Below, piece after piece: positions 8,537-15,834 of a stretch of 31,718 nt of DNA (positions within the stretch are counted from its first letter, which is position 1; each line of letters starts with the position of its first letter). The translations under genes and the position numbers were made by a program. The stretch covers positions 1 through 31,718 of the forward strand of contig JBKCGZ010000077.1 in assembly GCA_046303115.1 (NCBI GenBank). Reading direction: 5' to 3'. The stretch is from CAINEC01 sp046303115 (GTDB taxonomy: Bacteria > Bacteroidota > Bacteroidia > AKYH767-A > OLB10). The notes beneath the pieces were generated by a model, which did no database searches, was not told where the DNA came from, and saw only the letters and a program-made list of their open reading frames with translations.

Positions 8537-9274
8537 TTATTTTTTCTTAAAATGAATAATAGCCTCAATGTTTTTATGTTCGTTTTCGGCTATCGTTGTT
8601 TCACATTTGTCAAGATATCTTAAGCCAATATCTTCTCCAAATCGTTCTATTTTTTTGAATGCAGCCTGTCGTAATTTGTCATCTTTGATAACGCCTCCTT
8701 TAAAATTTTTACGAGTGGGTTGTTCAAATTGAGGTTTAACAAGAACAAATATATCACCATCAGGCTTTACAAAGGATGTCAAATGTTCCAACACTTTTTC
8801 TAAACTAATAAAGCTTAAATCCGCAACAAGTACATCAAAAGGACCGTTTATTGTTTCCGGTGAAATAGTTCGGATATCAGTGTTTTCGTATGAGGTTACC
8901 TGTGGATGAATTTCAAGTTGTTTATCAAGTTGCCCGCATCCAACATCCACAGCGGTAACATGTGAGGCCCCATGTTGTAATGAGCAGTCGGTAAATCCAC
9001 CAGTTGAAGCCCCAATATCAACCACCATTTTATTTTTCATTGAAAAGTTCGAGTTTAGTATAGCTTTTTCAAGTTTATAACCCCCACGACTAACAAATTT
9101 CAATGTGTTTTCTAAAATAGTTACAATGTCGTTTTCTGAAACAGGTGTTGATGGCTTGTCTTTGATTAGTCCGTTTATGACAACAGCCTTTTGCTGGATT
9201 AGTTGCTGAGCTTTCTCTCTAGAAGCAACCCATCCTTTCGCTACTAAATATTTGTCCAGTCTATACTCCGGCAT
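8537..9274 (-). CDS. tlyA: TlyA-family RNA methyltransferase (S4 domain + FtsJ-like domain)
   Basis: A 245-residue protein with an S4 RNA-binding domain (about residues 1-60, RLDKYLVAKGW and KAQQLIQQKAVVINGL) followed by an FtsJ/RrmJ-type SAM-dependent methyltransferase domain. Visible motifs are FVSRGGYKLEKA (60-71), DIGASTGGFTD (86-96, SAM binding), DVGCGQLD (110-117), VADLSFIS (150-157) and LVKPQFE (178-184). Mycobacterial TlyA 2'-O-methylates 16S and 23S rRNA cytidines; other members are often mislabelled haemolysins. The rRNA target here is inferred. The ATG at 9274 gives the normal family start. Kup follows on the same strand. Confidence 0.92.
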   Translation of the reverse strand: MPEYRLDKYLVAKGWVASREKAQQLIQQKAVVINGLIKDKPSTPVSENDIVTILENTLKFVSRGGYKLEKAILNSNFSMKNKMVVDIGASTGGFTDCSLQHGASHVTAVDVGCGQLDKQLEIHPQVTSYENTDIRTISPETINGPFDVLVADLSFISLEKVLEHLTSFVKPDGDIFVLVKPQFEQPTRKNFKGGVIKDDKLRQAAFKKIERFGEDIGLRYLDKCETTIAENEHKNIEAIIHFKKK

Positions 9275-9364
9275 GACAAGGCAAATATCTGAAAAATGAT
9301 TTTTTTAAAAAATCAAACTATGAAAATAATCAAATTGGGACTTATTTCTTCTATTGCAAATTCA

Positions 9365-9372
9365 TATCTTTG
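9365..9372 (+). promoter_or_regulatory. Predicted aconitase -7 element
   Basis: TATCTTTG matches TAnnTTTG exactly, 46 bases before the aconitase ATG. The nearest suitably oriented TTG (9335-9337) is 27 bases upstream, longer than the usual spacer. Confidence 0.4.
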
Positions 9373-9418
9373 CGCCACTAAAATGTCATCAAGTTTTAAT
9401 CAATAAAAATTCAATAAA

Positions 9419-11683
9419 ATGGTATTTGACCTCGAAATGATTAAGCGCTTTTATGCTTCGCTACCTGCGAAAGTAGAAGCTGCGCGTGCGTTAGTAGGAC
9501 GTCCTCTAACTTTAACAGAGAAAATTTTATACGCTCACTTATGTGGCGACAATCCTTCTTCTCCTTACGAAAGAGGAAATTCTTATGTTGATTTTAATCC
9601 TGATCGTGTAGCTATGCAAGATGCAACAGCTCAAATGGCATTGTTGCAATTTATGCAAGCTGGTCGTCCAAAGGTGGCTGTGCCAAGTACTGTTCATTGC
9701 GATCACTTGATTATGGCGAAAACAAGTTCGAAAGAAGATTTAGCTTTTGCTGTGAAGGAAAGTGAAGAGGTTTATAATTTCCTTGCTTCTGTTTCGAATA
9801 AATATGGAATCGGTTTCTGGAAGCCAGGTGCTGGAATTATTCACCAGGTAGTTTTAGAAAATTATGCTTTCCCAGGAGGAATGATGATTGGAACGGATAG
9901 TCATACCGTTAATGCAGGTGGATTAGGAATGGTAGCTATTGGTGTTGGTGGTGCTGACGCTTGTGATGTAATGGCTGGTTTACCTTGGGAACTTAAATGG
10001 CCTAAGTTAATTGGAGTTAAGTTGACAGGTAAATTAAACGGATGGGCAGCTCCGAAAGATGTGATTTTAAAAGTTGCTGGTATTCTTACTGTAAAAGGTG
10101 GTACTGGTGCTATCGTTGAATATTTTGGTGAAGGTGCTACATCAATGAGCTGTACTGGTAAAGGTACTATCTGTAATATGGGTGCTGAGATTGGTGCTAC
10201 TACTTCTACTTTCGGATATGATGAAAGTATGGAGCGCTATTTAAAAGCAACGGGTAGAACAGAAGTTGCAGAAGCAGCGAATGCAATTCGTGAGCACTTA
10301 ACAGGTGATGCCGATGTATATGCAAATCCTGAAAAGTATTTTGACGAGGTAATTGAAATTAACTTAGATGAGTTAGAGCCGTACATTAACGGACCATTCT
10401 CTCCGGATTTAGCTACTCCAATCAGCAAGATGAAAGAAACAGCTGCAGCTAATGGATGGCCAATGAAAGTAGAGGTTGGTTTGATTGGTTCTTGTACGAA
10501 TTCTTCTTACGAAGATATTAGTCGCGCTGCTTCATTAGCGCAACAAGCAGTCGATAAAAAAATTACTCCAAAAGCTGAATTTACTATTACCCCAGGTTCT
10601 GAGTTAGTTCGTTATACAATCGATAGAGATGGTTTTATCAATACGTTCGATAAGATTGGTGCAAAAGTTTTCTCGAATGCTTGCGGACCTTGTATCGGAA
10701 TGTGGGCAAGGGTAGGAGCTGAAAAGCAAGAGAAAAATACAATCATTCACTCTTTCAATCGTAACTTCAAAGCACGCCAGGATAGTAATCCTAATACCTA
10801 TGCTTTCGTTGCGTCTCCAGAAATTACAACTGCTTTAGCGTTGGCTGGCGATTTAGGATTTAATCCTTTAACAGATACATTAACGAATGCTGATGGTGTT
10901 CAGGTAAAATTAGATGTTCCTAACGGAGATGAATTACCGACAAAAGGATTTGCAGTAGAAGATGCAGGTTATCAGGCTCCGGCTGCTGATGGTTCTAATG
11001 TAAAAGTGGAAGTAAGTACTACTAGCGATCGTTTACAATTGTTAGATGCATTCGCTGCATGGAACGGTGCTGACTACAAAGGATTACGTTTGTTAATCAA
11101 AGCAAAAGGGAAATGCACGACAGATCATATTTCTCCAGCTGGTAAGTGGTTAAAATATCGTGGACATTTGGATAACATCAGTAATAACATGTTGACCGGT
11201 GCTATCAATTTCTATAATGAGAAATCAAACAACGTAAAGAACGGAATCACTGGTGAGTATGGTGAAGTTCCTGCTGTACAACGTGCATACAAAGCGGCTG
11301 GCGTTGGTTCTATCGTAGTTGGTGATGAAAATTACGGAGAAGGGTCAAGTCGTGAACACGCAGCAATGGAGCCTCGTTTCTTAGGTGTGAATGCAGTATT
11401 AGTTAAATCGTTTGCTCGTATCCATGAAACTAACTTGAAGAAGCAAGGAATGTTAGCATTAACATTTGCTAATCCTGCTGACTATGATAAAATTCGTGAA
11501 GATGATATGATTGATATTGTTGGACTAACAACATTCGCTCCTGGTAAGCCATTAACGTTAGTGTTAAATCACGCTGATGAAAGTGCAGAAGAGATTTCAG
11601 TAAATCATACATACAATGAAAATCAGATTGAGTGGTTCAAAGCTGGTGGTGCGTTGAACATCATCCGTTCACAGATTGCTTAA
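9419..11683 (+). CDS. acn: Aconitate hydratase (mitochondrial-type aconitase)
   Basis: A 754-residue aconitase that interconverts citrate and isocitrate in the TCA cycle. It is close in length and layout to mitochondrial aconitase rather than to bacterial AcnA (about 890) or AcnB. The [4Fe-4S] ligands are clear: C359 in GSCTNSSYED, and C422 and C425 in NACGPCIGMW, each one residue from the bovine mature-enzyme numbering (358, 421, 424). GTDSHTVNAGGLG (158-170) and the C-terminal swivel domain with GDENYGEGSSREHAAMEPR (about residues 640-658) complete the family pattern. Domains run aconitase core about 1-500, then swivel about 530-754. It has its own -7 element and a strong downstream terminator, so it is probably monocistronic. 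Confidence 0.97.
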   Translation: MVFDLEMIKRFYASLPAKVEAARALVGRPLTLTEKILYAHLCGDNPSSPYERGNSYVDFNPDRVAMQDATAQMALLQFMQAGRPKVAVPSTVHCDHLIMAKTSSKEDLAFAVKESEEVYNFLASVSNKYGIGFWKPGAGIIHQVVLENYAFPGGMMIGTDSHTVNAGGLGMVAIGVGGADACDVMAGLPWELKWPKLIGVKLTGKLNGWAAPKDVILKVAGILTVKGGTGAIVEYFGEGATSMSCTGKGTICNMGAEIGATTSTFGYDESMERYLKATGRTEVAEAANAIREHLTGDADVYANPEKYFDEVIEINLDELEPYINGPFSPDLATPISKMKETAAANGWPMKVEVGLIGSCTNSSYEDISRAASLAQQAVDKKITPKAEFTITPGSELVRYTIDRDGFINTFDKIGAKVFSNACGPCIGMWARVGAEKQEKNTIIHSFNRNFKARQDSNPNTYAFVASPEITTALALAGDLGFNPLTDTLTNADGVQVKLDVPNGDELPTKGFAVEDAGYQAPAADGSNVKVEVSTTSDRLQLLDAFAAWNGADYKGLRLLIKAKGKCTTDHISPAGKWLKYRGHLDNISNNMLTGAINFYNEKSNNVKNGITGEYGEVPAVQRAYKAAGVGSIVVGDENYGEGSSREHAAMEPRFLGVNAVLVKSFARIHETNLKKQGMLALTFANPADYDKIREDDMIDIVGLTTFAPGKPLTLVLNHADESAEEISVNHTYNENQIEWFKAGGALNIIRSQIA

Positions 11684-11702
11684 TTGGTAATAAAACAATA
11701 AG

Positions 11703-11731
11703 AAAATCCTGGCATTACATGTCAGGATTTT
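11703..11731 (+). terminator. Intrinsic terminator of the aconitase gene
   Basis: AAAATCCTGGCAT (11703-11715) pairs with ATGTCAGGATTTT (11719-11731) over 13 positions with one G-T pair and a 3-base loop. The 3' arm continues into a T-run, TTTTTTTT, giving a classical U-tract. Confidence 0.9.
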
Positions 11732-11778
11732 TTTTACGCTTTATTTATTTACTACATTCGCTATTCAACAAAATAGTA

Positions 11779-13107
11779 ATGAATCAATCCGCACAAGTTA
11801 CTGCACCTAAAAAAGTCCTGCGCTCATGGGCGATGTACGATTGGGCAAACTCTGCATACTCGCTTGTAATCACGAGCACATTATTTCCGATTTACTTCAA
11901 TGCAATTGCAACGGAAGATGGAAATAATGATGTTCAGTTTTTAGGTCATACTTTTAATAGCGACTCATTACAGACCTATGCAATATCAGCTGCGTTTTTA
12001 GTGATTATGTTATTGTCGCCGTTGTTATCATCGATTGCTGATTACAGTGGGAAAAAGAAAAAGTTCATGTTTTTCTTCAGCACGATGGGAGCAATATCAT
12101 GTTCGCTAATGTATTTCTTTACTGGAGTTGAAACGATTTATGTCGGTGTGTTTTGTTCGATGTTAGCGGCGATTGGTTTTGCAGGAAGTATTGTGTTTTA
12201 TAACGCTTTTTTACCGGAGATAGCAGCTCCAGAAGATCAGGATAAAGTCTCTGCGCAAGGCTTTGCTTTAGGATATTTCGGAAGTTCTTTCTTACTTATT
12301 TTTTGTTTGACGATGTTCATGTTTCCACAGTGGTACGGAAATATTACTGCAAGCATGGCAACACGTTTATCATTTTTGTTAGTTGGTGTTTGGTGGTTTG
12401 GATTTGCACAGATTACTTTTAGAAATGTCCCTGAGTTACCAACTTCTCATGCTAATGACAAACAATTATTATCGAAAGGCTATACTGAATTGAAAAAAGT
12501 ATGGAGCGAATTAAAACATACTCCACGACTAAAACGATTTTTATTATCCTTCTTTTTATACAACATGGCCACACAAACGGTGATGTATGTAGCAACTTTA
12601 TTTGGTAAAAGTGAATTAAAGTTAAGTTCTGAAGTGTTGATTGCAGTGATTTTAATTATTCAGTTTGTAGCTGTCCCAGGTGCATTTATTTTTAGCAGTT
12701 TATCTAAGCGATTTGGGAATATCATCGCTTTGCGCATATCTATTATTTGCTGGACAATTTTAAGCGTAGCTGCTTATTTCTGCGATAAGAAATATGGATT
12801 TAATGAGCAGACTTATTTTATCGTATTGGCTGGTTGCGTTGGAATGGTGATGGGTGGAATTCAGTCTTTGTCACGCTCAACCTATTCGAAGTTATTACCT
12901 GAGACAAAAGACCACGCATCGTATTTTAGTTTCTATGATGTATGCGATAAAACAGGTACGGTGGTGGGTACTTTTATCTTCGGATATATTAACGCTATTA
13001 CTGGTAGCATGCGTAATTCGATAGTTGTTATTTCTTGCTTCTTCTTTTTAGGTTTATTGTTTTTGAGTTGGGTAAAGATGGAGAGGGGCAGGGGTGAGGC
13101 GGCCTGA
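11779..13107 (+). CDS. MFS transporter, Atg22/UMF1 family
   Basis: A 442-residue major-facilitator protein with about 12 membrane helices. The N-terminal KKVLRSWAMYDWANSAYS is the hallmark of the UMF1/Atg22-like family (Pfam ATG22, related to yeast vacuolar amino-acid effluxer Atg22). Other conserved pieces are SPLLSSIADYSGKKK (MFS loop 2-3 motif), GFAGSIVFYNAFLPEIA and GGIQSLSRSTYSKLLP. Substrates of bacterial members are unknown; amino-acid or metabolite efflux is a guess. The frame is open upstream to 11632, but that extension overlaps the aconitase end and its terminator, so the ATG at 11779 (MNQSAQ) is chosen. It is followed by a repeat-rich spacer. Confidence 0.92.
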   Translation: MNQSAQVTAPKKVLRSWAMYDWANSAYSLVITSTLFPIYFNAIATEDGNNDVQFLGHTFNSDSLQTYAISAAFLVIMLLSPLLSSIADYSGKKKKFMFFFSTMGAISCSLMYFFTGVETIYVGVFCSMLAAIGFAGSIVFYNAFLPEIAAPEDQDKVSAQGFALGYFGSSFLLIFCLTMFMFPQWYGNITASMATRLSFLLVGVWWFGFAQITFRNVPELPTSHANDKQLLSKGYTELKKVWSELKHTPRLKRFLLSFFLYNMATQTVMYVATLFGKSELKLSSEVLIAVILIIQFVAVPGAFIFSSLSKRFGNIIALRISIICWTILSVAAYFCDKKYGFNEQTYFIVLAGCVGMVMGGIQSLSRSTYSKLLPETKDHASYFSFYDVCDKTGTVVGTFIFGYINAITGSMRNSIVVISCFFFLGLLFLSWVKMERGRGEAA

Positions 13108-13131
13108 TTTAATGCTCCTTTTTTATGACTA

Positions 13132-13227
13132 AACTTAAGCGTTTGTAAACGACTATAAATACTTATTAACCGAATAATAGTTTTGTACGTGCTAATTTTG
13201 TGTATGGGGCGGAGGAGTGGTGGCCCC
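13132..13227 (+). repeat. Dispersed intergenic element, copy B
   Basis: AACTTAAGCGTTTGTAAACG (13132-13151) differs from copy A by one base. After 11 bases come TTATTAACCGAATAATAG plus TTTT (13163-13184), again nearly identical to copy A, and then a GGGGC...GCCCC hairpin (13206-13227). Conserved blocks in conserved order, with variable spacing and changed hairpin sequence but kept hairpin character, indicate a real repeat family. Confidence 0.7.
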
Positions 13228-13406
13228 CTCGCAAACCGAGTTGATTGATAAAGATCAATTAAATGGATATTTCATTCTCAGATCTGACATCCAGATACTT
13301 CGGGAACCTAATTAAATTACCTAATTAGCACATCGCGAAGCCTCGCGAGCGCACTAAAACATAAGCAGATGATCAATCAATGTTATAATTAATTGTTTTT
13401 TTGAAA

Positions 13407-13438
13407 TTTGGTTAATAATATTAACTAGTTTATATTTG
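13407..13438 (+). promoter_or_regulatory. Strong Bacteroidota-type promoter of the membrane protein/winged-helix pair
   Basis: TTTG (13407-13410), a 20-base spacer and TATATTTG (13431-13438) match the consensus in full. The ATG at 13450 is only 11 bases after the -7 element, so the 5' leader can be only a few bases long. Confidence 0.65.
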
Positions 13439-13449
13439 TAAAAAAAATT

Positions 13450-14028
13450 ATGGAAAACATAGACGTTAAACAATCTATTAAGACAATTGAACAAGCAATT
13501 CAAGAGGCTAGAAAAGTTCCCAATGGAGCTTATTACTATGATATTTTATGGGGAGTTATACTCACTCTTTATTATTTTCTAAACTATATTTCTCTTTCTT
13601 ATCCTGGTTCTTTTATCAGTTCTTTTAATAATTATTATTGGATCGTGTTTCCAATAGGTGGGATACTTTCAGGGATTCGTTCAAAGCATGATGATGCAAG
13701 GGAAACAGCTAAATCTTTTGCCGACAAAATTTATTTGTATTCGTATTCAGGTTTTGCTTTCGCTTATATTACTATCTATTTAGCTGCTGAATTCAATGGA
13801 TTAAATAATATTGTGGTGCCAATTTTCTGTTCACTATTAGGATTGACCGTTTTTGTGACCGGCGGTATTGTTGGTGAAACGGTATCGATAATTGCAGGAA
13901 TTATTGGGATGCTTATCGGCGGATTTATATTAAAGTTGGATGTGTCTAATCAATGTATGTATGCATCAATTGTATGCATAGTGGCATGTATAATTCCGGG
14001 AATAAAAATGATGTTGTCCCGTGTTTAA
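13450..14028 (+). CDS. Hypothetical six-helix inner-membrane protein
   Basis: I do not recognise a named family. The 192-residue protein has a polar N-terminus (about residues 1-26, KQSIKTIEQAIQEARKVPNG) followed by roughly six hydrophobic segments at about 30-48, 56-75, 95-112, 120-136, 138-160 and 167-186. The second and third helices are separated by a charged loop (SKHDDARETAKSFADK). There is no signal peptide and no catalytic motif. Its stop overlaps the GTG start of the winged-helix gene by 8 bases, and the pair has its own promoter. That arrangement recalls two-gene modules in which a small DNA-binding protein controls a partner membrane protein, but no function can be assigned from sequence alone. 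Confidence 0.85.
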   Translation: MENIDVKQSIKTIEQAIQEARKVPNGAYYYDILWGVILTLYYFLNYISLSYPGSFISSFNNYYWIVFPIGGILSGIRSKHDDARETAKSFADKIYLYSYSGFAFAYITIYLAAEFNGLNNIVVPIFCSLLGLTVFVTGGIVGETVSIIAGIIGMLIGGFILKLDVSNQCMYASIVCIVACIIPGIKMMLSRV

Positions 14029-14305
14029 AGATTTAGACCCAATTTTACATTCTCAACTGCGACTGTCAATTGTTTCTTTGTTGGTTGGATTGGATGAAGC
14101 AGAGTTTGTTTACCTTCGAGAAAAGACAAATACTTCTGCTGGTAATTTGAGCCTGCAACTCGATAAATTACAAAAGGCGGGATATGTTTCAATAAAAAAA
14201 GGATTCAAAGGCAAGTATCCTGTAACCACTTGCAAGCTTACTTCCAAAGGATTAAAAGCTTTTGAACGGTATGTTACTACTATTAAATCGTACATTCATT
14301 TGTGA
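14021..14305 (+). CDS. Winged-helix transcriptional regulator (HTH_34-like)
   Basis: This 94-residue protein is essentially one winged helix-turn-helix domain of the MarR/ArsR-like HTH_34 type. It starts with helices DPILHSQLRLSIVSLLVG, then the recognition region YLREKTNTSAGNLSLQLDKL (about residues 31-50), and the wing AGYVSIKKGFKGKYPVTTCKLTSKG (53-77), ending in a short helix. Such proteins usually bind DNA as dimers; there is no sensing domain beyond this. The start is a GTG inside the end of the upstream membrane-protein gene (8-base overlap), implying translational coupling. Autoregulation of the pair is a reasonable inference. Confidence 0.9.
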   Translation: MFKDLDPILHSQLRLSIVSLLVGLDEAEFVYLREKTNTSAGNLSLQLDKLQKAGYVSIKKGFKGKYPVTTCKLTSKGLKAFERYVTTIKSYIHL

Positions 14306-14315
14306 AATCAAAAGA

Positions 14316-14345
14316 CCATTTCCAAATCTTCAAATTACCAAATCA
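14316..14345. repeat. Short CAAATCTTCAAATTACCAAATC repeat
   Basis: CCAAATC, CTTCAAATT and ACCAAATCATT strings fill the gap between the winged-helix gene and the cysteine-rich protein gene. They resemble the AAATTA-type repeats of the larger spacers. Confidence 0.45.
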
Positions 14346-14365
14346 TTTAATTATTTTTGACCTCC

Positions 14366-15094
14366 ATGAATTTAAAAGTCGACATATTCATACCCTGCCT
14401 CGTAGATCAGTATTATCCTGATGTTGCTAATAATATGATTAAAGTGTTAGAGCGATTAGGTTGCGATGTGCAGTATAATGTCGAGCAGACCTGCTGCGGA
14501 CGAATTGCCTTCGAAGATGGTTATTGGGATCATTGTAAGGAAGTAGGCGAGAAGCTCATCATGGAATTACAGCACGAACGCTATATTGTTTGTCCTGGAG
14601 CTGCGTGTACTGCTACTATAAAATGTCAATATCCTGCTTTATTCCACAATTCATCTTTGCATAATCAGTATAAGTCGGTGCAAAAAAACATGTTTGAACT
14701 TTCCGACTTTTTAGTGAACGTGATGAATGCTTCGGATATAGGTGCCCGTTATAATGCGAAGGCTGTTATGTTTGATGCATGTAAAGCCGTTCATGAATTG
14801 AAAATCAAACAGGCGCCTCGATTGCTTTTAAGTAAAGTTCGAGAGTTAACTTTAATAGAAACTCCTTCGACTTATTCATGTTGTGGTATGAGCGGTGGAC
14901 TAGATCGTAATAACGAAAAGTTATCAGTAGATATAGGAAGTAAAATAATTCAGGATTTTATTGATGCTGGCGCTGACACGATTATTTCATCTGATATGGA
15001 TTGCTTAATGCACTTTGATTCTATCATCAAGAAAAATAATTTGCCAATTAAAGTGGCGCATTTAGCAGAGGTATTAGCCGCTGGATGGAATTAA
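14366..15094 (+). CDS. LutA/YkgE-like cysteine-rich (Fe-S)-binding protein
   Basis: A 242-residue protein with two CCG (cysteine-rich) domains. Cysteines fall at C11, C43-C44-G45 (TCCGRIAF), C76 and C81 in the first half, and C139, C172-C173-G174 (SCCGMSGG) and C213 in the second. It aligns in layout with LutA, a subunit of the LutABC lactate-utilisation complex, and with the CCG subunits of glycolate and heterodisulfide oxidoreductases, where the motif binds iron-sulfur clusters. No lutB, lutC or dehydrogenase gene lies nearby, so the partner is unknown. A TTG at 14357 could start three codons earlier; the ATG at 14366 is preferred. Its stop overlaps the eutC stop by 4 bases, tail to tail. 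Confidence 0.88.
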   Translation: MNLKVDIFIPCLVDQYYPDVANNMIKVLERLGCDVQYNVEQTCCGRIAFEDGYWDHCKEVGEKLIMELQHERYIVCPGAACTATIKCQYPALFHNSSLHNQYKSVQKNMFELSDFLVNVMNASDIGARYNAKAVMFDACKAVHELKIKQAPRLLLSKVRELTLIETPSTYSCCGMSGGLDRNNEKLSVDIGSKIIQDFIDAGADTIISSDMDCLMHFDSIIKKNNLPIKVAHLAEVLAAGWN

Positions 15095-15834
15095 TCAGGT
15101 AATTGATTGAGTCGGTATCCCGATAAATTATGCTTCAACATTTTTTTAATTAGCATTTTGCATTCGTTGGAAGCTTGCGCTGTACTTAATCCTTCTTGGT
15201 GAATATTTGAAATACAATTTCTATCAGCATTGGTAGATTGCAGCAATGGATTTGCAGTAATGTACATTCCTAAACTCTGATGTGTTGTTAAGCCAGGACG
15301 CTCACCAATAATTACAATTGCAATTTTGCTTTTAGTGATTTCTCCTAGGTGGTCACCAATGGCGACTCTTCCATTTCGACAAATGAAAATCGGATTTATT
15401 TGATTCCCGATTGAACGTAATTCATCCAATAAAGCGGTTGTTAATTCACAACCTTGTTCTTCTACTGCCTTCGGAGATAATCCATCAGCAAGAATAATTG
15501 AAATAGCATTTTCATTCTTAATTGCTTTTACAATTTCTATTGATGGTCCATTAAGTTCGCAACCTAAAAGTGGATTTTGTACATATTGAAGTCGACTGGT
15601 TGCAGTACTTTCAATGATGATACTTTCAACTCCTCTCGATTTTAATTTTTCTTGTATGGATGTAGCATTCCATTCCACCCACACAGCATCAACAGCTCTT
15701 GCATGTGCTAATCTAAATGCTAAAACTTCCTCCGTACTTAACGAAACTCCGCTTGTGCTTAACCCAACACGAGCCGTCGTGAACTTTTTAAGTACATTTC
15801 TTTGTAAAGATGAATTTGATTTTTCAAGCGACAT
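15091..15834 (-). CDS. eutC: Ethanolamine ammonia-lyase small subunit
   Basis: Small subunit (247 residues) of the adenosylcobalamin-dependent lyase that splits ethanolamine into acetaldehyde and ammonia. Typical motifs are FTTARVGLSTSGVSLSTEEVLAFRLAHARAVDAV (19-52, quoted only to locate it), ADGLSPKAVE, IGERPGL (176-182) and DRNCISNIHQEGL (204-216). Enterobacterial EutC is about 295 residues; this protein lacks most of the N-terminal extension that includes the microcompartment-targeting segment. The ATG abuts the eutB stop with no gap, so the subunits should be translated together. It is the last gene of the eat-eutB-eutC unit, and its stop overlaps that of the opposing LutA-like gene. Confidence 0.95.
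   Translation of the reverse strand: MSLEKSNSSLQRNVLKKFTTARVGLSTSGVSLSTEEVLAFRLAHARAVDAVWVEWNATSIQEKLKSRGVESIIIESTATSRLQYVQNPLLGCELNGPSIEIVKAIKNENAISIILADGLSPKAVEEQGCELTTALLDELRSIGNQINPIFICRNGRVAIGDHLGEITKSKIAIVIIGERPGLTTHQSLGMYITANPLLQSTNADRNCISNIHQEGLSTAQASNECKMLIKKMLKHNLSGYRLNQLPD

Larger units (their letters stand above)
13108..13449. other. 342-base gene-free spacer with second copy of the dispersed element
   Basis: No gene is visible. The spacer contains copy B of the CGTTTGTAAACG element (13132-13227), ACTTCGGGAACCTAATTAAATTACC (13298 on), a palindromic pair TCGCGA-AGCC-TCGCGA (13333-13348), and a strong promoter for the next gene (13407-13438). No clear terminator follows the upstream MFS gene unless the GGGGC/GCCCC hairpin of the element serves as one. 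Confidence 0.5.

Noticed and set aside
11632..11778. 49-residue N-terminal extension of the MFS transporter
   Set aside because: It overlaps the aconitase 3' end and its terminator and lacks family similarity; the ATG at 11779 leads directly into the conserved RSWAMYDWANSAYS region.
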